A stretch of 64,000 nt of DNA from the NCBI GenBank assembly GCA_032358165.1, contig JAALGY010000014.1, forward strand, positions 744,001 to 808,000, read 5' to 3'. This document shows positions 36,401-47,566 of the stretch, piece after piece. Under the pieces are notes generated by a model, which was given only the letters and a program-made list of their open reading frames with translations, was not told where the DNA came from and searched no databases. Source of the DNA: Diplosphaera chodatii. Lineage: Eukaryota > Chlorophyta > Trebouxiophyceae > Prasiolales > Stichococcaceae. Position 1 is the first letter of the stretch. The number at the start of each line of letters is the position of its first letter. A program made the translations under genes and the position numbers.

Positions 36401-39400
36401 AATCGGCAGACGTCAGTATTGATGGGCGTGCTACCATCCCGTGTTATGCTGTGATGACACAGTGGGATTGCTTGCAGAGGGGCGGGCGGCAGCAGATGAT
36501 GGCGCCGCCCCCACACGCAGCGAGGCGCGCAGAGCCAGCTCGTCAAAGGTGCACATACAGTTGCTGCATCCTCTGTTCTCAGTTGTGAGCTTTTCCGCAG
36601 CTGCTGCTGCTGCAGAGTTTGCAGGAGGAGGACTGCACCTTGCGGCTTGCTGTGCATGCCACAGATACGAGTCGGCCCTGAGCAACCCGTCTAGCTCCAG
36701 CAGACCGTCTCCTAATGGTGCAGCTGCGGGTGGAGGCACCCGAGTTCACGCCCCCGGGGCCATCGGCGGGGCGCTCAAAGGGCAGCCGGCCTGCCGCCGA
36801 GCAGCCAGAGGGCAGCGCAGACCGGGCCGCCAAAAGGGCCCGCACCTCCGATGCGGTGAGTGTCGCTGCTGAGTTAATGAGCTGAATCCATATGGCGGCA
36901 CCACAGACGACGGTGCCGAAGCTGCTGCTGTTCCCGAGTCAAAGGTATCACCAACGACGGTTTGGAACTGTCTGTTGCTGCAACACACGATTGTCATTTC
37001 AGGGGTGTGTCTGCACGATGGGGTAGCCCCACGTGGTGGACCCTACATGCAGGCGCCAGCAGCGGAGCCCGCCAGCAAGGCCGATGCAGGCAAGGCGCCG
37101 CTGGGCACCGCCCGCTTGAGAGCGGCCGCCAGGGGCGATGCAGCATCCACGGATGCAAAGGCAACTGACACGGGCGCGGCTGAAGCACAGCTCTCGAAAC
37201 GGAAGCAGGAGGTGGCGGCAGCTGACCCACCAACTGGGCGTGGCATCACGGTGCGTTGCCCCTGTGATTACAATGCCAGAAGCTGCCGTTGGTATCCGTC
37301 GTCTGTCACCGCCACAGGGACAGCATCTACAGCATTCGGCTGTGGGACCTTGGATCTTTGCACTGTCACATGCAGACACGCCTAGGAGGACGCAGCACCG
37401 CGGAGGCTGGGAGCAGCAGAGCAGAGACCAAGCCAGCGGCTGCGGTGAAGGCAGAGAAAGCAGCCGACCGCACGGATGAAGGCACAGGTCCAGCAGCGGC
37501 AGCCTCAGCAGCAAACGCCGCGGAGCCAGTGAGCGTGAAGCAGGAAGCCGCGGCTGCAGATGAGCCTGAAACGCCCACGCCCCGCCGCAAGCACCAGAAG
37601 GTGCTGTTCCCTGCAGTTTCATCAAGCTTGCATTACATCCTGCTTCCTGCAGGCTGCTTGCAAGGGGCTCACTGTGTGAAATCGGCACACCTGCTCTGCC
37701 TTGAACCCAGTTTCCCAGTTGTGTATCCTCAGAAACCATGTGCGCTATGCTGCAGGTTGTGTTCATTCCGTCTGACAAGCGGAAGCGGGAAGAGCCCGCA
37801 GCGGCACCGGCTCCTGGTCCTGCTGAGGTGCAATTCCAGTCTGCGTCACGCAACCAGGCCCAGCACCGACTCTGCTGTGGCCAGTCAACAAGTCCGCGCC
37901 ACACAGCTAACGCTGGTCGGCGCCCACTCGGATGTGTGGCATGGCCAGATCACGAGATCACTTTGCTAACTGTGCTGTGCTGAAACAACAGGGTGATAAG
38001 CCGCCCAGCAGGGACATGAAGGCGCGGCGCGGCGACGCCGACGCTTCAGCGCAGCCAGCCGCGCCGGCCTCCGAGTTCAACTCCTCGTTGCGGGCTGAGG
38101 TAACTTCCTGCTGTTTTGGGCTAGCTTCAGGGTCTACACAGTCGTCTATAGCAATTATGCCAACTGAAGCCAGTCGCGCTCATATGCCCAGCCCACCAAC
38201 TGGCCCACTACCCAGCCTAATCTGGGGAACAGACCATGCCACGAGCAGTCAGATGGCTGTGGGGTCAGGCATGCATGCCGCTGAGCAGGGTGGCTCATGC
38301 ATTGCTGTCCTCAAGTGGGTGGGGCATTGCAGGGGCGGCAGCCAGCAGCCACCCCAGCAACAGGGGCACTGCAGCTGGAGCAGATACAGGCAGCAGGGTC
38401 AGCAGTTGCAACACCATCGACAGGCCGGCTGCTGGTTTCAACTCCCAGACCAGGGCCGCCACAGCAGCTGCTGCCCAGCAGCGGCTTCCGCCTGAGCAGC
38501 GGCCGCCGTGTGGGCAGCAGCACACCACCCTGCAGCACTGCAGAAACTGCAGCTGCAGATGCTGGTCGATCCTCTGCTGTTGGCAATCATGGCGACAGCA
38601 GTGCCTCAGCCTCTCATGCTACTCAGGTCCTTCAGTCGAGCTCCATCACAAGTGTAGGGTCCGGTACAACTGAGCTAGGTTGCCTGGAGGCATGGTGTAG
38701 CAGGGGCAGTGCTTCCTACAGCATAGCATCAGCACAGCATCTGGCCTGGCACCGATGCATTGACAGCAGTACAATACGCCCATTATCTGCTGTCTGCAGC
38801 TGGCCAAGCGGCTGGGCGGGCTGCCGGCAGAGGCGCGTGCGGGCGCCAACGCAATCATCGCAGACGATCCGACCATGCGGCCTGTCGCCGCCGCGGGCGG
38901 CCACAGCATACCGGTCAGCGGCGTCTGGCTGCTCAGCAGCGCTTCTTGGCTTGGCACGCCGCCTCCTGACACTGACAGCAGCTACGTTTCCTGCTGTCAG
39001 TCTGGCTGCTGGTCTGCAAAGAGCTGACTGCTCGTCATGTGCTCCTTGATGGTAGGTGCGACTCAAAGACCTGTCAGACGGCACGCTGCGCCAGCTGGAC
39101 ACGTACATCGCCGGCCAGGAGGTGCGCTGCTTCCCCTGGCGCTGTGCTGCCATTGCATTCGTGCACTGGCGCACTCGCATGATCCTTGGCCCCAGCAGCA
39201 GTGCCGTATCAGCAACCCTGCTGCCTGCACTGCATGGCAGCCGGCAGCCGCATAGTCCCTAGCGCGCAGCCTGCCTTCCCGTGAATATGACCAATAAAAT
39301 GCTTTGCAGGCTGTTGAAATGCCTGCCAAGGAGAAAAAGCGCAGCCGCGCCAAATCCAAGGAGCGATCTGAAAAGCCGCCCAAGGACAAGAAGAGCCGCC

Positions 39401-39847
39401 ACCACCGCGACCGCGGTGCGCTTCCCTCACTGTGCACAGTCCACATTATCATCAGTGTTAGCGTGTTGGATGTTGCTCACATGCGGCCACAACAAGGCCC
39501 GCGCTATACACAAGTCCGACACCTAAACAAGCTCATGTGTCACATGGAGCAGCCGTATATGTGGACACCAGCGGTCAGCAACTATTTTACACGGCGGACA
39601 ACCACTGTCAATGATGGCTGCTGTTGTGTCGATGCTATCAGCCGCATCCTGTGCATGCGCAGGTGATGATGTCAGGTCAGTACGCAGCAGCGAGCGCGGC
39701 AGCCCCACGCCTGCCGAGACGCCGGCACCAGCGGAGGCCAGGCCCTCGAAGGAGCGGCGCCATGAAAAGGCTGCAAAGGCAGAAAAGGCGGAGAAGGCCG
39801 AAAAGGCAGAGAAGGGTGAGCGCCGGAAGGAAAAGCGGCAGCGCTGA
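24416..39847 (+). CDS. THO2: THO complex subunit 2 (THO2/THOC2), 43 exons, with NET-like domain in the C-terminal tail
   Basis: Forty-three exons were traced. The first is 24416-24505 and the last is 39663-39847. All phases match and give 1,946 aa. THO2 is the scaffold of the THO/TREX complex that couples transcription, mRNP assembly and export in the nucleus. Diagnostic blocks: NTKAVYTQQKFNLLREEGEG, IGYFDLDPNR, NQKLGLLAALL, LPYTSRYRLYSELR, FGRMLAKIAAANPLAV (about 595-610), NIADWLTALALFTG, TTFWSLSLYDIHVP (about 930-943), CIMPRLKHSAADAMFCAKF (about 1053-1071) and FRKLNSKWQHKLGK. From about 1,250 the protein is low-complexity (Ala, Lys, Arg, Glu). The intron after 25846 begins GC instead of GT. 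Exons 38800-38913 and 39056-39121 encode a NET-like domain (residues 1791-1850). The end is an (AEK)n run and KEKRQR. Tail exon choices between 36.6 and 37.4 kb are the least certain. Confidence 0.9.
28001..28080 (+). repeat. Intronic minisatellite, GGCAACACGG unit
   Basis: Six copies of a GGCAACACGG core (one GGCGACACGG and one GGCAACACAG variant), separated by 3-4 variable bases, give a unit of about 13-14 bp. It lies in the THO2 intron between exons 27824-27970 and 28258-28449. Confidence 0.85.
30056..30107 (+). other. Remnant of a duplicated THO2 exon 5' end
   Basis: Aligned without gaps to the start of the next THO2 exon (from 30196), I count about 36 of 52 bases identical, including the CAG acceptor. 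Translated in the same frame it gives GTEAAQEFTLEQPEGM beside GTVTVPDLSQEQVDGM of the used exon. It lies in the intron 29985-30196. The upstream exon ends in phase 0, which does not fit the 30056/30057 acceptor, so it is probably not spliced in. Confidence 0.55.
30431..30470 (+). repeat. Intronic CAG microsatellite
   Basis: Thirteen uninterrupted CAG triplets lie in the THO2 intron after exon 30197-30349. A reading frame through them looks like polyglutamine, but the preceding exon ends at 30349 with a GTGCGT donor, so the tract is not expected to be translated. Confidence 0.9.
32366..32536. repeat. 171-bp intronic foldback (inverted repeat), MITE-like or hairpin RNA
   Basis: The outer arms CACGATATATTGAG (32366-32379) and CTCAATATATCGTG (32523-32536) are perfect reverse complements. 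The inner arms at 32421-32440 (GCAGGACTACTGCTGAGGTC) and 32480-32499 pair over 20 bases with one mismatch. The middle of the stem is partly paired, with a bulge on the left arm. It lies in the THO2 intron 32080-32884. No flanking target-site duplication was established. Confidence 0.75.
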
Positions 39848-40755
39848 AGCGCAGGATGCGGGGCGGCAACCGCTGGATTGCCTGCCGGTGTGATCGTGTT
39901 GTCAATAGTAGAGCAACATGCTCGGCTGGCATTTGGCAATGATGTGGCCACTGCAAGTTGCACCCCTTGCTTCCGAGCGCAGTTGGCATGTTCGGCTCGC
40001 ATGCGTTAATGCACTGTCAAACACCAGAACCCAGTGCATCAAACTTGATGCTACCATGGGCAAGGCTTGGCGGCATGGACCTTCACGCTGTGGCCAATAT
40101 GCGTCACTGTCAGCGCCATATCGCCATGCACGCACGGCACAGTCCCATACAAACGTGCACGGCATGGCAGCAGCATGTGATACCGCCTGCCGTGCACATA
40201 TCATCAACCTGTTGCAAGGAGCAGGCAACTTGCAAGACCTCGACAGCAAGGGGTGCATGAGATGGTTCGATGCAGGGTGGGAGGCATCCCACCTACCACC
40301 TTACTCGCGGCTGACGAAGTCGATTGTTCAAACACAGTTACGCTCTGCCAGCTGCTTTATACCCACTGCGTGCGCAATCACACCAATACAGTGCCTCGTT
40401 TCCCATCACTTGACCATTGTCCGCGTTGGACTGCATCTGGGCACGAAGCAAATGTCGTGACTCATAGTGGCTCAGCACGCGCTTGCTGAACGGAGACCAT
40501 GACCATCAGCGAGTCTTGAAACTCATGATCACGAGGTGGGCGTACACCTTGCTGATCGGTGAACACGCACGCCAGCGGTGGTGCATCGTGCGCTGATGCC
40601 TGCGCAGCCGTGCGCACGGGTGCTGCTTCTGTGCGTCCCGCTGAGACTGGAATGCATGCTGAAACTCTGGGGATGGCATCTGCTCAGTGTGCGCCACTGT
40701 CATGGTGCTCTGCCCGTCTTGACTCTCCTCCACCCGTGTGCGCGCTTGCCTGCAG
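39848..40755. other. Spacer between THO2 and the F-box array
   Basis: This is 3' flank of THO2 and upstream region of array copy 1. Only short unsupported frames are present. Confidence 0.5.
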
Positions 40756-43120
40756 ATGGACCGGCTTGGGGACGACCTGCTGTCTGAGATCTTCAAGGAG
40801 GTGCCCTGGTGCGAGAGGTGAGCCCTCGCATGCACACACAGGTGTGTCTCTTGTCACTATTCGCTGCTCTCGAGCATTGCGATGTCTGCCCACACGCAAT
40901 GCAGGGCGCGCTTGGCGGCTGTGTGCCGCCGCTGGCGCGCCGTCTCGGCAGGGCCTCATGCAGCGGTCGTGTGGCACACGCTCCGCGTTCACGGCCCCAT
41001 ACGTGGCGTCTGGCTGACGAGCCACTACGAGAGCCTCGTGACCTGGTGTCGGGCACGCGGCCGCTACATCCGAGAGCTGCAGATTCTGGTTGACACAGAA
41101 AAGGTGCGCTGGCTTGCTGCTTTACTGAACCGCTGATCTGCAATCAGGACGTGCGCTGGGTGTAAAGGTGTTACGTGAATAGGTGACACGATGTGGCTGA
41201 CCTGCGTCATTTCCTGTGCCCTTGCTGCAGTTGGAGACGGCCACAATTAGCAGTTATATGCTGAATCATATGCTGAATAAGCTATGTGCCGCCATGTTCC
41301 CCAACAGCAGCTAGCTGCAGCGGCTCAGCGTGTCAGCATATGACGCCAACAGCATCTATGTTTTGTCGCGCAAGTTCATCAGCAGCATCCCGGTGGCTTC
41401 TGCACTTGAGTACTTGTCCTTAGCGGTTCCCGAGCACCGCATCCTGAGGTCTCTCGCAGACGCAGTGCGCAGCCTGCGGAAGCTGAAGGTACACTCTCAT
41501 GATCCTGTTGCAGTGATCCTATCCATGCATGCTGCGTGTGAATGCTCATGGTTGAGAAGCCTAGATGACCTCCTGTCTCTAAGCCATGCCAAGTAGTGCT
41601 GACTGCCACTCATCTCATTTGATATGTTACACAGGTCGCTGAGCTGGAGTACACAGGAGTTCCTGACCAGTGTGGAAATGTGGCGGTTAAGTGTCGAGGG
41701 CTCGTCAGTGCCCTTTGCAGCTGCCCAATGCTGGAAGAGGTAAAGCTATTTGGCTTCTACCAATGGTGCGCTTCCAATACGACTGCAAGGCATCGTTTCT
41801 GCGAGTTGCTTCCGAGACTTCACAAAGGTTCATCTGAATCGCATGGCATCTAGCCTGTGGACAATTGTGTGCTGATTTTGAGATGGCTGACTCAGATATT
41901 GCCCATGCTGCAGTCCGCCGCTGGATCTGGTTGCCGCCAGCCGACTTTCATCTTTGTTACTGGACGATGCTGCTATTTTTGACATGAGCGCAGCAGCAAG
42001 TGCACTCCCTTGCAGCCTGCAACGGCTGCGGCTGACAGAGGGTTGCAGCACGGCTGCACTGTTGCACCTGCCAAATGATTTTGCCAGTCTGGCCTGCCTG
42101 CGGCACCTGCATCTGACGATCCACGACTGGGCCACAGGATGCCTGCCTACTCGGTGAGCACCCTGGCAAGTCAAACACATCACCGTCATCACATTCCTTG
42201 CAGCTGGCTGACCGTAGCGTTGGTTTTGTGCAAGGGGTGGCGGTGAATGGTGCTGTGCTGCTGACCAGGCTGCAGTCCCTTCGCCTGGAGGCGCCAGCAG
42301 ACGCGGAGAACATGGACATGAGGCACGGCGACCTGATCAGGGGCCTATCGTCTCTTGAATACATCGAGAAACTGCACATCAAGGGCTTCGAACAGCTGGG
42401 CTGGTGGCCAGCAGATGTGGCTGCTGCGCTGCGGCCGCTCAAGCGGCTGCGGGCCCTGGTGGGTTCTGCCCTGAGACCTGCAGGCCTCGTGAAGACTTCC
42501 ACAGCATGCAGCATGCATAGGCACAATCAGCAGAGCTCGTGTGCTGACTGCTTGCAGTCCACCCAGGGGTGCTGCGATCATCAAGCAGGATCAATGTCAC
42601 GAAATGTTGTTTTGATGTGCGACTTGTCTTCATGTGCATTGCAGGGCTTCGACACATGTGGCTTGCGGCAGTTTCCGGCGAAGGACATGCTGTCGCAACT
42701 ATCCGTCCTCAGCCTGCGCGACAACCGCCTGACGATGCTGGCGGATGCACTGCCAGCCGACGCTGTGCACAGGCTGCAGGTGCTGGACTCAGCGGCAACT
42801 TCCTCGGCCAGCTGCCGAGCTACTGGACTGCTGCGAACCTGGCGGCCTTCAGCGGCAACTGGGCCAGCCTGCGGGTGGTTGGCATGCGGCCCAGGGCGCT
42901 GCGCGGAGCTGACACTGCAGCCGAGCAGAAGGCCAGCAAGAGGATGCTGGCGCTATCGGGTGCGCCCTGCGGGGTACAAGCCACAGCCAAGGCGCTGGCG
43001 CTGCTGCTGCGGCGGCAGGCTGCCGTTGCGCAGCCGCCACGGCCGCCGCCGGTCGTTGTGTCTTCCCAGATGCACGAGGAGCTGCTGCAGCCTGCAGATG
43101 AGCTGGCAGCGCTCACATGA
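40756..43120 (+). pseudogene. F-box/LRR array copy 1, disabled by a stop codon and a frameshift
   Basis: All seven exons of the family can be placed: 40756-40817, 40905-41103, 41231-41488, 41635-41765, 41914-42153, 42269-42458 and 42645-43120. Exon 1-2 give a good F-box (LGDDLLSEIFKEVPW, then RARLAAVCRRWRAVS). In exon 3 the codon at 41312-41314 is TAG where the intact paralogues have CAG (glutamine before LQ-R/Q-L). In exon 7 the conserved LDVSGN region has lost one base near 42790, since the exon is 476 bases where a multiple of three is needed, and the rest of the protein continues in another frame to the family stop at 43118-43120. Exon 7 also has an insertion of about ten residues after the RPRAL segment. 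It is probably a pseudogene unless the stop is spliced around. Confidence 0.75.
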
Positions 43121-44135
43121 GCACACTGCAGTCTGGGCGCACACTTCCCGCGACCCCGTCGGCTGCAACAGCAGCAGAAGCTGCAGATGCTGGACCCGCA
43201 GCGCCGCAAGTAGGCGTGGCATGACATTGGCGGTTGAATATGAGGGAGGAGGTGTAGGAGTTGGAGGTATATGTATGCATGTGGCGGTTGCTTGCGATGC
43301 ATATACGCTTGCAGCAGGCCGGATGTGCAGTGGCATACAGTATGAACCAGTCTAAGCAGCACGCTCTTTTGACTGTCAAAGCATACAAGGTGCAGCAATC
43401 CATGCAAATTCAAGGGTCGCCTGCTGTGCTTGAATGGCTTCTTGGCCCCTCGTTGCCCCTCGTTGCCCATGTGCCCAAGAGGGTCGATGTTGATGTTGTC
43501 AAGCATCGCCCAGGGGTGTGGACCATGCACCAAACGGCTGGCCGCACAACACCATCTGCAACACAGTGGCAAGTCTTGTGACGCCCTCAGCCGTGGTGGT
43601 GCTGGTCAGACCTGCGGCATTCTGCACCGACTGGCGACTGGTGTCAGATTCAGTTAGCAGGCCACGCAGCCTATGCTAGGTGCACCTCGGTAAAATGAGC
43701 GGCAGCAGCAGCAGCTACGTAGCGGGTCAGCGGTTTCACCATCACGTCGGCACTATTTGTGCTGTGCGACAGGCAGGGGAGACCCAGTAGGGAAGGTACG
43801 CGCTTCCGACTTGCAGCAGCAGTATGGCATGCAGCCTGCATCCTTGATCGCGATGATGAGGCAGCTCATCATGCACGACATCTGTAGCATCGTATGTGTA
43901 GTTCGCCATCCTGTCTGATTGGCAGCGGATCCTGCGTCACAGCCATACATGTAATAGTCTTTTGGAGCTATTGAAGCATAGCAGTACAGTCAGGCTGCAG
44001 ATTTGGCGGTGAGCTGCTGCATGTGCACAGAAGTTCGGCTTGACGTGTGCATCTGGAACAGCAATGCGACTGTATGCGGTGAATATTTTCACTGATTAGT
44101 AGAAGGCGCTGGTGACTGTGTGCAGGCACTTGCAA
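43121..44135. other. Array spacer 1-2
   Basis: About 1 kb between copies 1 and 2. No gene was recognised. It is presumed to hold the promoter of copy 2. Confidence 0.5.
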
Positions 44136-46609
44136 ATGAACCGCCTTGGGGAAGACATCCTGTCCGAGATCTTCAAGAGGCTGCCCTGGCGCGACAGGTG
44201 ACCGAGGAGGTGCATGTACTGCATGCACGGAAGTCACCCTGATGTACTTGCTCTGTTCTGGTCGTCAGCGGTGGCAACAGAGTTCGACATGCATGCCCGT
44301 ATTCCAGGGCACGGTTGGCAGTGGTGTGCCACCGCTGGGACACAGTGTCCACCGAGACTCATGCTTCTTCTGTGTGGCGATCACTCAGCATCGAAGACAT
44401 CAAGGTTGACAACGGTCTGCTTGATCGCTATGAGACCTTGAAGCTTTGGTGTCGGAAGCATGGCTGCCACATCCGGGAGTTGCAAGTCCATCTCGCAAAA
44501 CGCCATCACCATGTACGCATACTCAGTGACTGTGCCACGTGTTCACTGTAGAACGTACGCTACGCTGGCTGTGAGGGTTCACACTTTTCTTCAACCTGAC
44601 AACCACGAAATTGCACCAACATGCATGCCTCAACCTGATGCAGGCTGAGGAAGCAAGAACATGGCCTACTCCTCGTCGGCTGATGCTCATACTCATCAAC
44701 CTGTTTTACCACAGCCAGCTGCAGCGGCTGACCGTTTTCATGATTGGCAACACAGCCGGGGGCCACAACAACCATCCACCGTGCAAAGTCGTTGACATAA
44801 CATGGGCAGCTTCAGCCCTTGAGCGACTGACTCTGGCCATCGGCAAGGTCTGCAACCTCAGGGGACTGGCTGAGCTCGTCCGTGAGTCCCATGGACTCAA
44901 GGTGCAGTCCCTTATCAGCCACCAGCATCCTTGCATGACCGCAGCATAGGCACGGCCCTCAATTGGCTGGTGTGCATGCAGTGGATCCTAGCTCTGCTGG
45001 CTCAAAGTGTGCAGTCGCAAGAAGCAGACCTGGACTGGCAGGCAGGTTCAGTTCATTTGCCCACACAGGTCGCTCACTTGCAGTATCTGCACCACGGATC
45101 TGAGATGTATGACTTCGAGTTGACGGGGCATCTTGTGAGTGCCCTCTGCGGCTGCCCACTGCTCGAAGAGCTGAAGTTGTCAAGCTTCTACCTAGAGTAC
45201 GCTGCCATATACTGCTATGAACAGCTGATGTCAGCACTGGTGACCTGCGTGCAGGCGGTCTGCATCTGCTGCTGGCAGTTCGACCATACACTGTCTTCCT
45301 GGTGAACCTGTCTGATCAAGGACTGCTGCCGTCGTTCTCGTGCAGGCAGCTGCCTACAGAGCTCTCTGCAGCGACTCGGGTGACATCGCTGATGCTGACG
45401 GGTGTAAACATGTCCCAACTGAGCATCACGGCCAGCGAGCTGCCTCACAATCTGGTACAGCTGCGGTTGGAAGGGAGCAGTCACGGCACCGAAGTGGAGC
45501 TCAGTGACGACATTGCGTCCGAAGACAGTGACTACAACGCTGCAGAGGACAGTGATGACGGTGCAGCGATGGGCAGTGATGACGGTGCAGCGATGGGCGG
45601 TGATGATGGTGCGGCAGGGGACGGCGGTGCTGCTGCTGCCGCCACAACGCCGCGCATGGCAAGAGACTTTGCTGGTCTGGACCGCTTGCAGCACCTGCAC
45701 TGGACGGTCTGCAGCTGGGGTGCGCCGCGCCTGCCAACCGGGTGAGCATGTGCACAGACCATGAGCACGCCTGCATGCCGAGATGATGGCCAGCAGCGCA
45801 CCGCGGTATGTGGCAGGCGCAAATGTGCTGGCACCCCTGCCCAGGCTGAAACTTCTCCGCCTGGAGGCGCTGCCAAAAGCCTACACTGGCATGAAGGGAC
45901 CCGGCGTTCTGGGCATCTCCTCACTGACTGCCCTCGAGCAGCTGCACCTTGGTGGCTTTGAGGAGCTGGGCCAGTGGCCGACTGATGTGGCCATGGCGCT
46001 GCAGCCGCTGCACCGCCTGCGAGCACTGGTGGGTAGTGAAACAAGTTTTGCCACCTGGGATTTGCATGTACAAGTACCTCCATGTAGGCACACTTTCGCA
46101 TGAGGCGCATGAACCCACATACATGAATGTGTTGACGCTGTCAGTAGGGTGACTCGCTCAACCTGATGTCGCAGGCCATCAATGGGTGTGGGTTTCGTCA
46201 GTCACCCACGGCGACCATACTGTCACAGTTGACAGTCTTGAGCCTGCGTGGCAACCGCCTGACCGCTCTGCCCGACAACCTGCCAGCCGATGCTGTGCAG
46301 AACCTGCAAGTGCTGGATGTCAGCTGCAACTTCCTGCGCTGGCTGCCGAGCTCCAGCCGGACGATTGCCAATCTCGCGACATTCAGCAGCAGCTGGGCGA
46401 GTTTGAGGGTGCTGGGCATACAGCCCAGGGAGCTGCTCAGTCCGCCCATAGGCCTGCAATCCACAGCAAAGGCGCTGGCACGGCAGCTGCGGCAGCAGGC
46501 GGCGGCAGCGCAGCCGCCAAAGCCGCCGCCGGTCGTGGTGTACTCAGCGAGAAATGAGCACCTGCTGAGGCCAGCAGCTGAGCTGGCAATGATAGGATAC
46601 AACGTGTAA
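44136..46609 (+). CDS. F-box/LRR protein, array copy 2, with long acidic repeat insertion, 7 exons
   Basis: Exons 44136-44197, 44308-44512, 44644-44901, 45069-45196, 45346-45741, 45845-46028 and 46175-46609 join in phase to 555 aa, the longest copy. The N-terminal F-box is LGEDILSEIFKRLPWRDR followed by ARLAVVCHRWDTVS. Leucine-rich repeats occupy the middle (LEELKLSSFYLE, LEQLHLGGFEELG, LTVLSLRGNRLTALPDNLP). Exon 5 carries an acidic insertion of about 55 residues built on a 24-bp repeat (SDDGAAMG). The protein ends with the family tail AQPPKPPPVVVYS...NEHLLRPAAELA. F-box/LRR proteins are substrate receptors of SCF ubiquitin ligases, binding Skp1 through the F-box (family knowledge), and the target is unknown. 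No disabling change was seen. Confidence 0.85.
45549..45620 (+). repeat. Coding tandem repeat, three 24-bp units
   Basis: The units at 45549-45572, 45573-45596 and 45597-45620 each encode eight residues. The first two differ by one base and the third is more diverged. They sit inside exon 5 of array copy 2 and extend an Asp/Ser/Gly/Ala-rich loop without breaking the frame. Confidence 0.9.
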
Positions 46610-47566
46610 AAATCTGTCTGCTGAGACACTTTAGATGGATTGGCACTGCAGCAGAGTCTGTCGTGATACGCAGCAAGCGCTGGGATGCGTCAGAATGTGA
46701 CTGTCGCTGTAGTAACGTGAGGTACTGGCATGGGTTACATACAGCGGTAGGGATCTTGCTTCACCCACATACATCGAGGTGCTTTCTCTAAAGCTGTCAT
46801 GCCTGCTGACATGCTTTGCAATGCAACCTCGTGACACGTCATGTAGCCGGTGTATCATCTGACAGATGCCTCAAGAAGAATTGGGAAGCAAGGCAGGCCT
46901 CTGTACACCGAATCGGCGGAATATTAAGCGGCATCAATGTCCACAGCAGGGAGCTGCTCAATAGGAAGCGTCACCCAGCACATAGGAGAGCCATGGGTTA
47001 AAGAGGGGGGCGAGGTATGACTTGCTGTCGCTTGCAATCTGGATGTGTTGTGGCAGTATGTACGTAGTGCCGTCGTTGCTTACGCTGTGCCATCTGCAGC
47101 ACACCGACAGCGTTCATTCCGCTTGCCAGGGCATGGTGCTTGAAGCTTCCGGAAGACTTAGCAGGCCAACGCCTATGACTTCAGTTGCGAACCCGAAGGT
47201 TGATGATGGAGGACGAAAGCAGCGATTCACTACTGAATCACACCTCGTGGTGTCTAACTGGGCCGGCATGCCGTGATCCTGCTGATGAACTGCATGTGCA
47301 GTCTGCATTGTACGTGCGTGCGCCCATGATCAAGCAAGTGTGCTGACGACACTGCAGCGGGTCCTGCAGAGCAAGGCAGCGTTTCCAGGCCTTACGACCT
47401 TGCGGTGCTGCAACATGCCTTCGTTGCTGAGCGTGAAGAGTAGTGCACTCTGACCTTGCGCTGCACGGTGGGTGTGTCTATTTGCTGCATTGCGCGCCTG
47501 CCCACAACTGAAGACATTTCATCCTGACATGCATACAGATACGACTGTTCCTGTATGCAGCCGCAG
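46610..47566. other. Array spacer 2-3, shares blocks with spacer 3-4
   Basis: The segment from about 46648 to 46742 (GCACTGCAGCAGAGTCTG...) recurs near 50083-50165. The block at 46926-46966, ending GAGCTGCTCAATAGGAA, recurs at 50454-50492. The duplicated unit therefore includes both flanks of copy 3. Confidence 0.7.

Noticed and set aside
36664..36715. Possible extra THO2 tail exon (YESALSNPSSSSRPSPN)
   Set aside because: Its acceptor gives the wrong phase and an early stop, whereas skipping it keeps the chain open.
36362..37904. Long minus-strand frames opposite the THO2 tail
   Set aside because: They are mirror frames of GC-rich, low-complexity coding sequence. No splice signals or motifs support them.
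42198..43355. Uninterrupted 385-codon plus-strand frame in array copy 1
   Set aside because: It merges exon 6, an intron and part of exon 7. After the one-base deletion its translation no longer follows the family, so it is not a separate gene.
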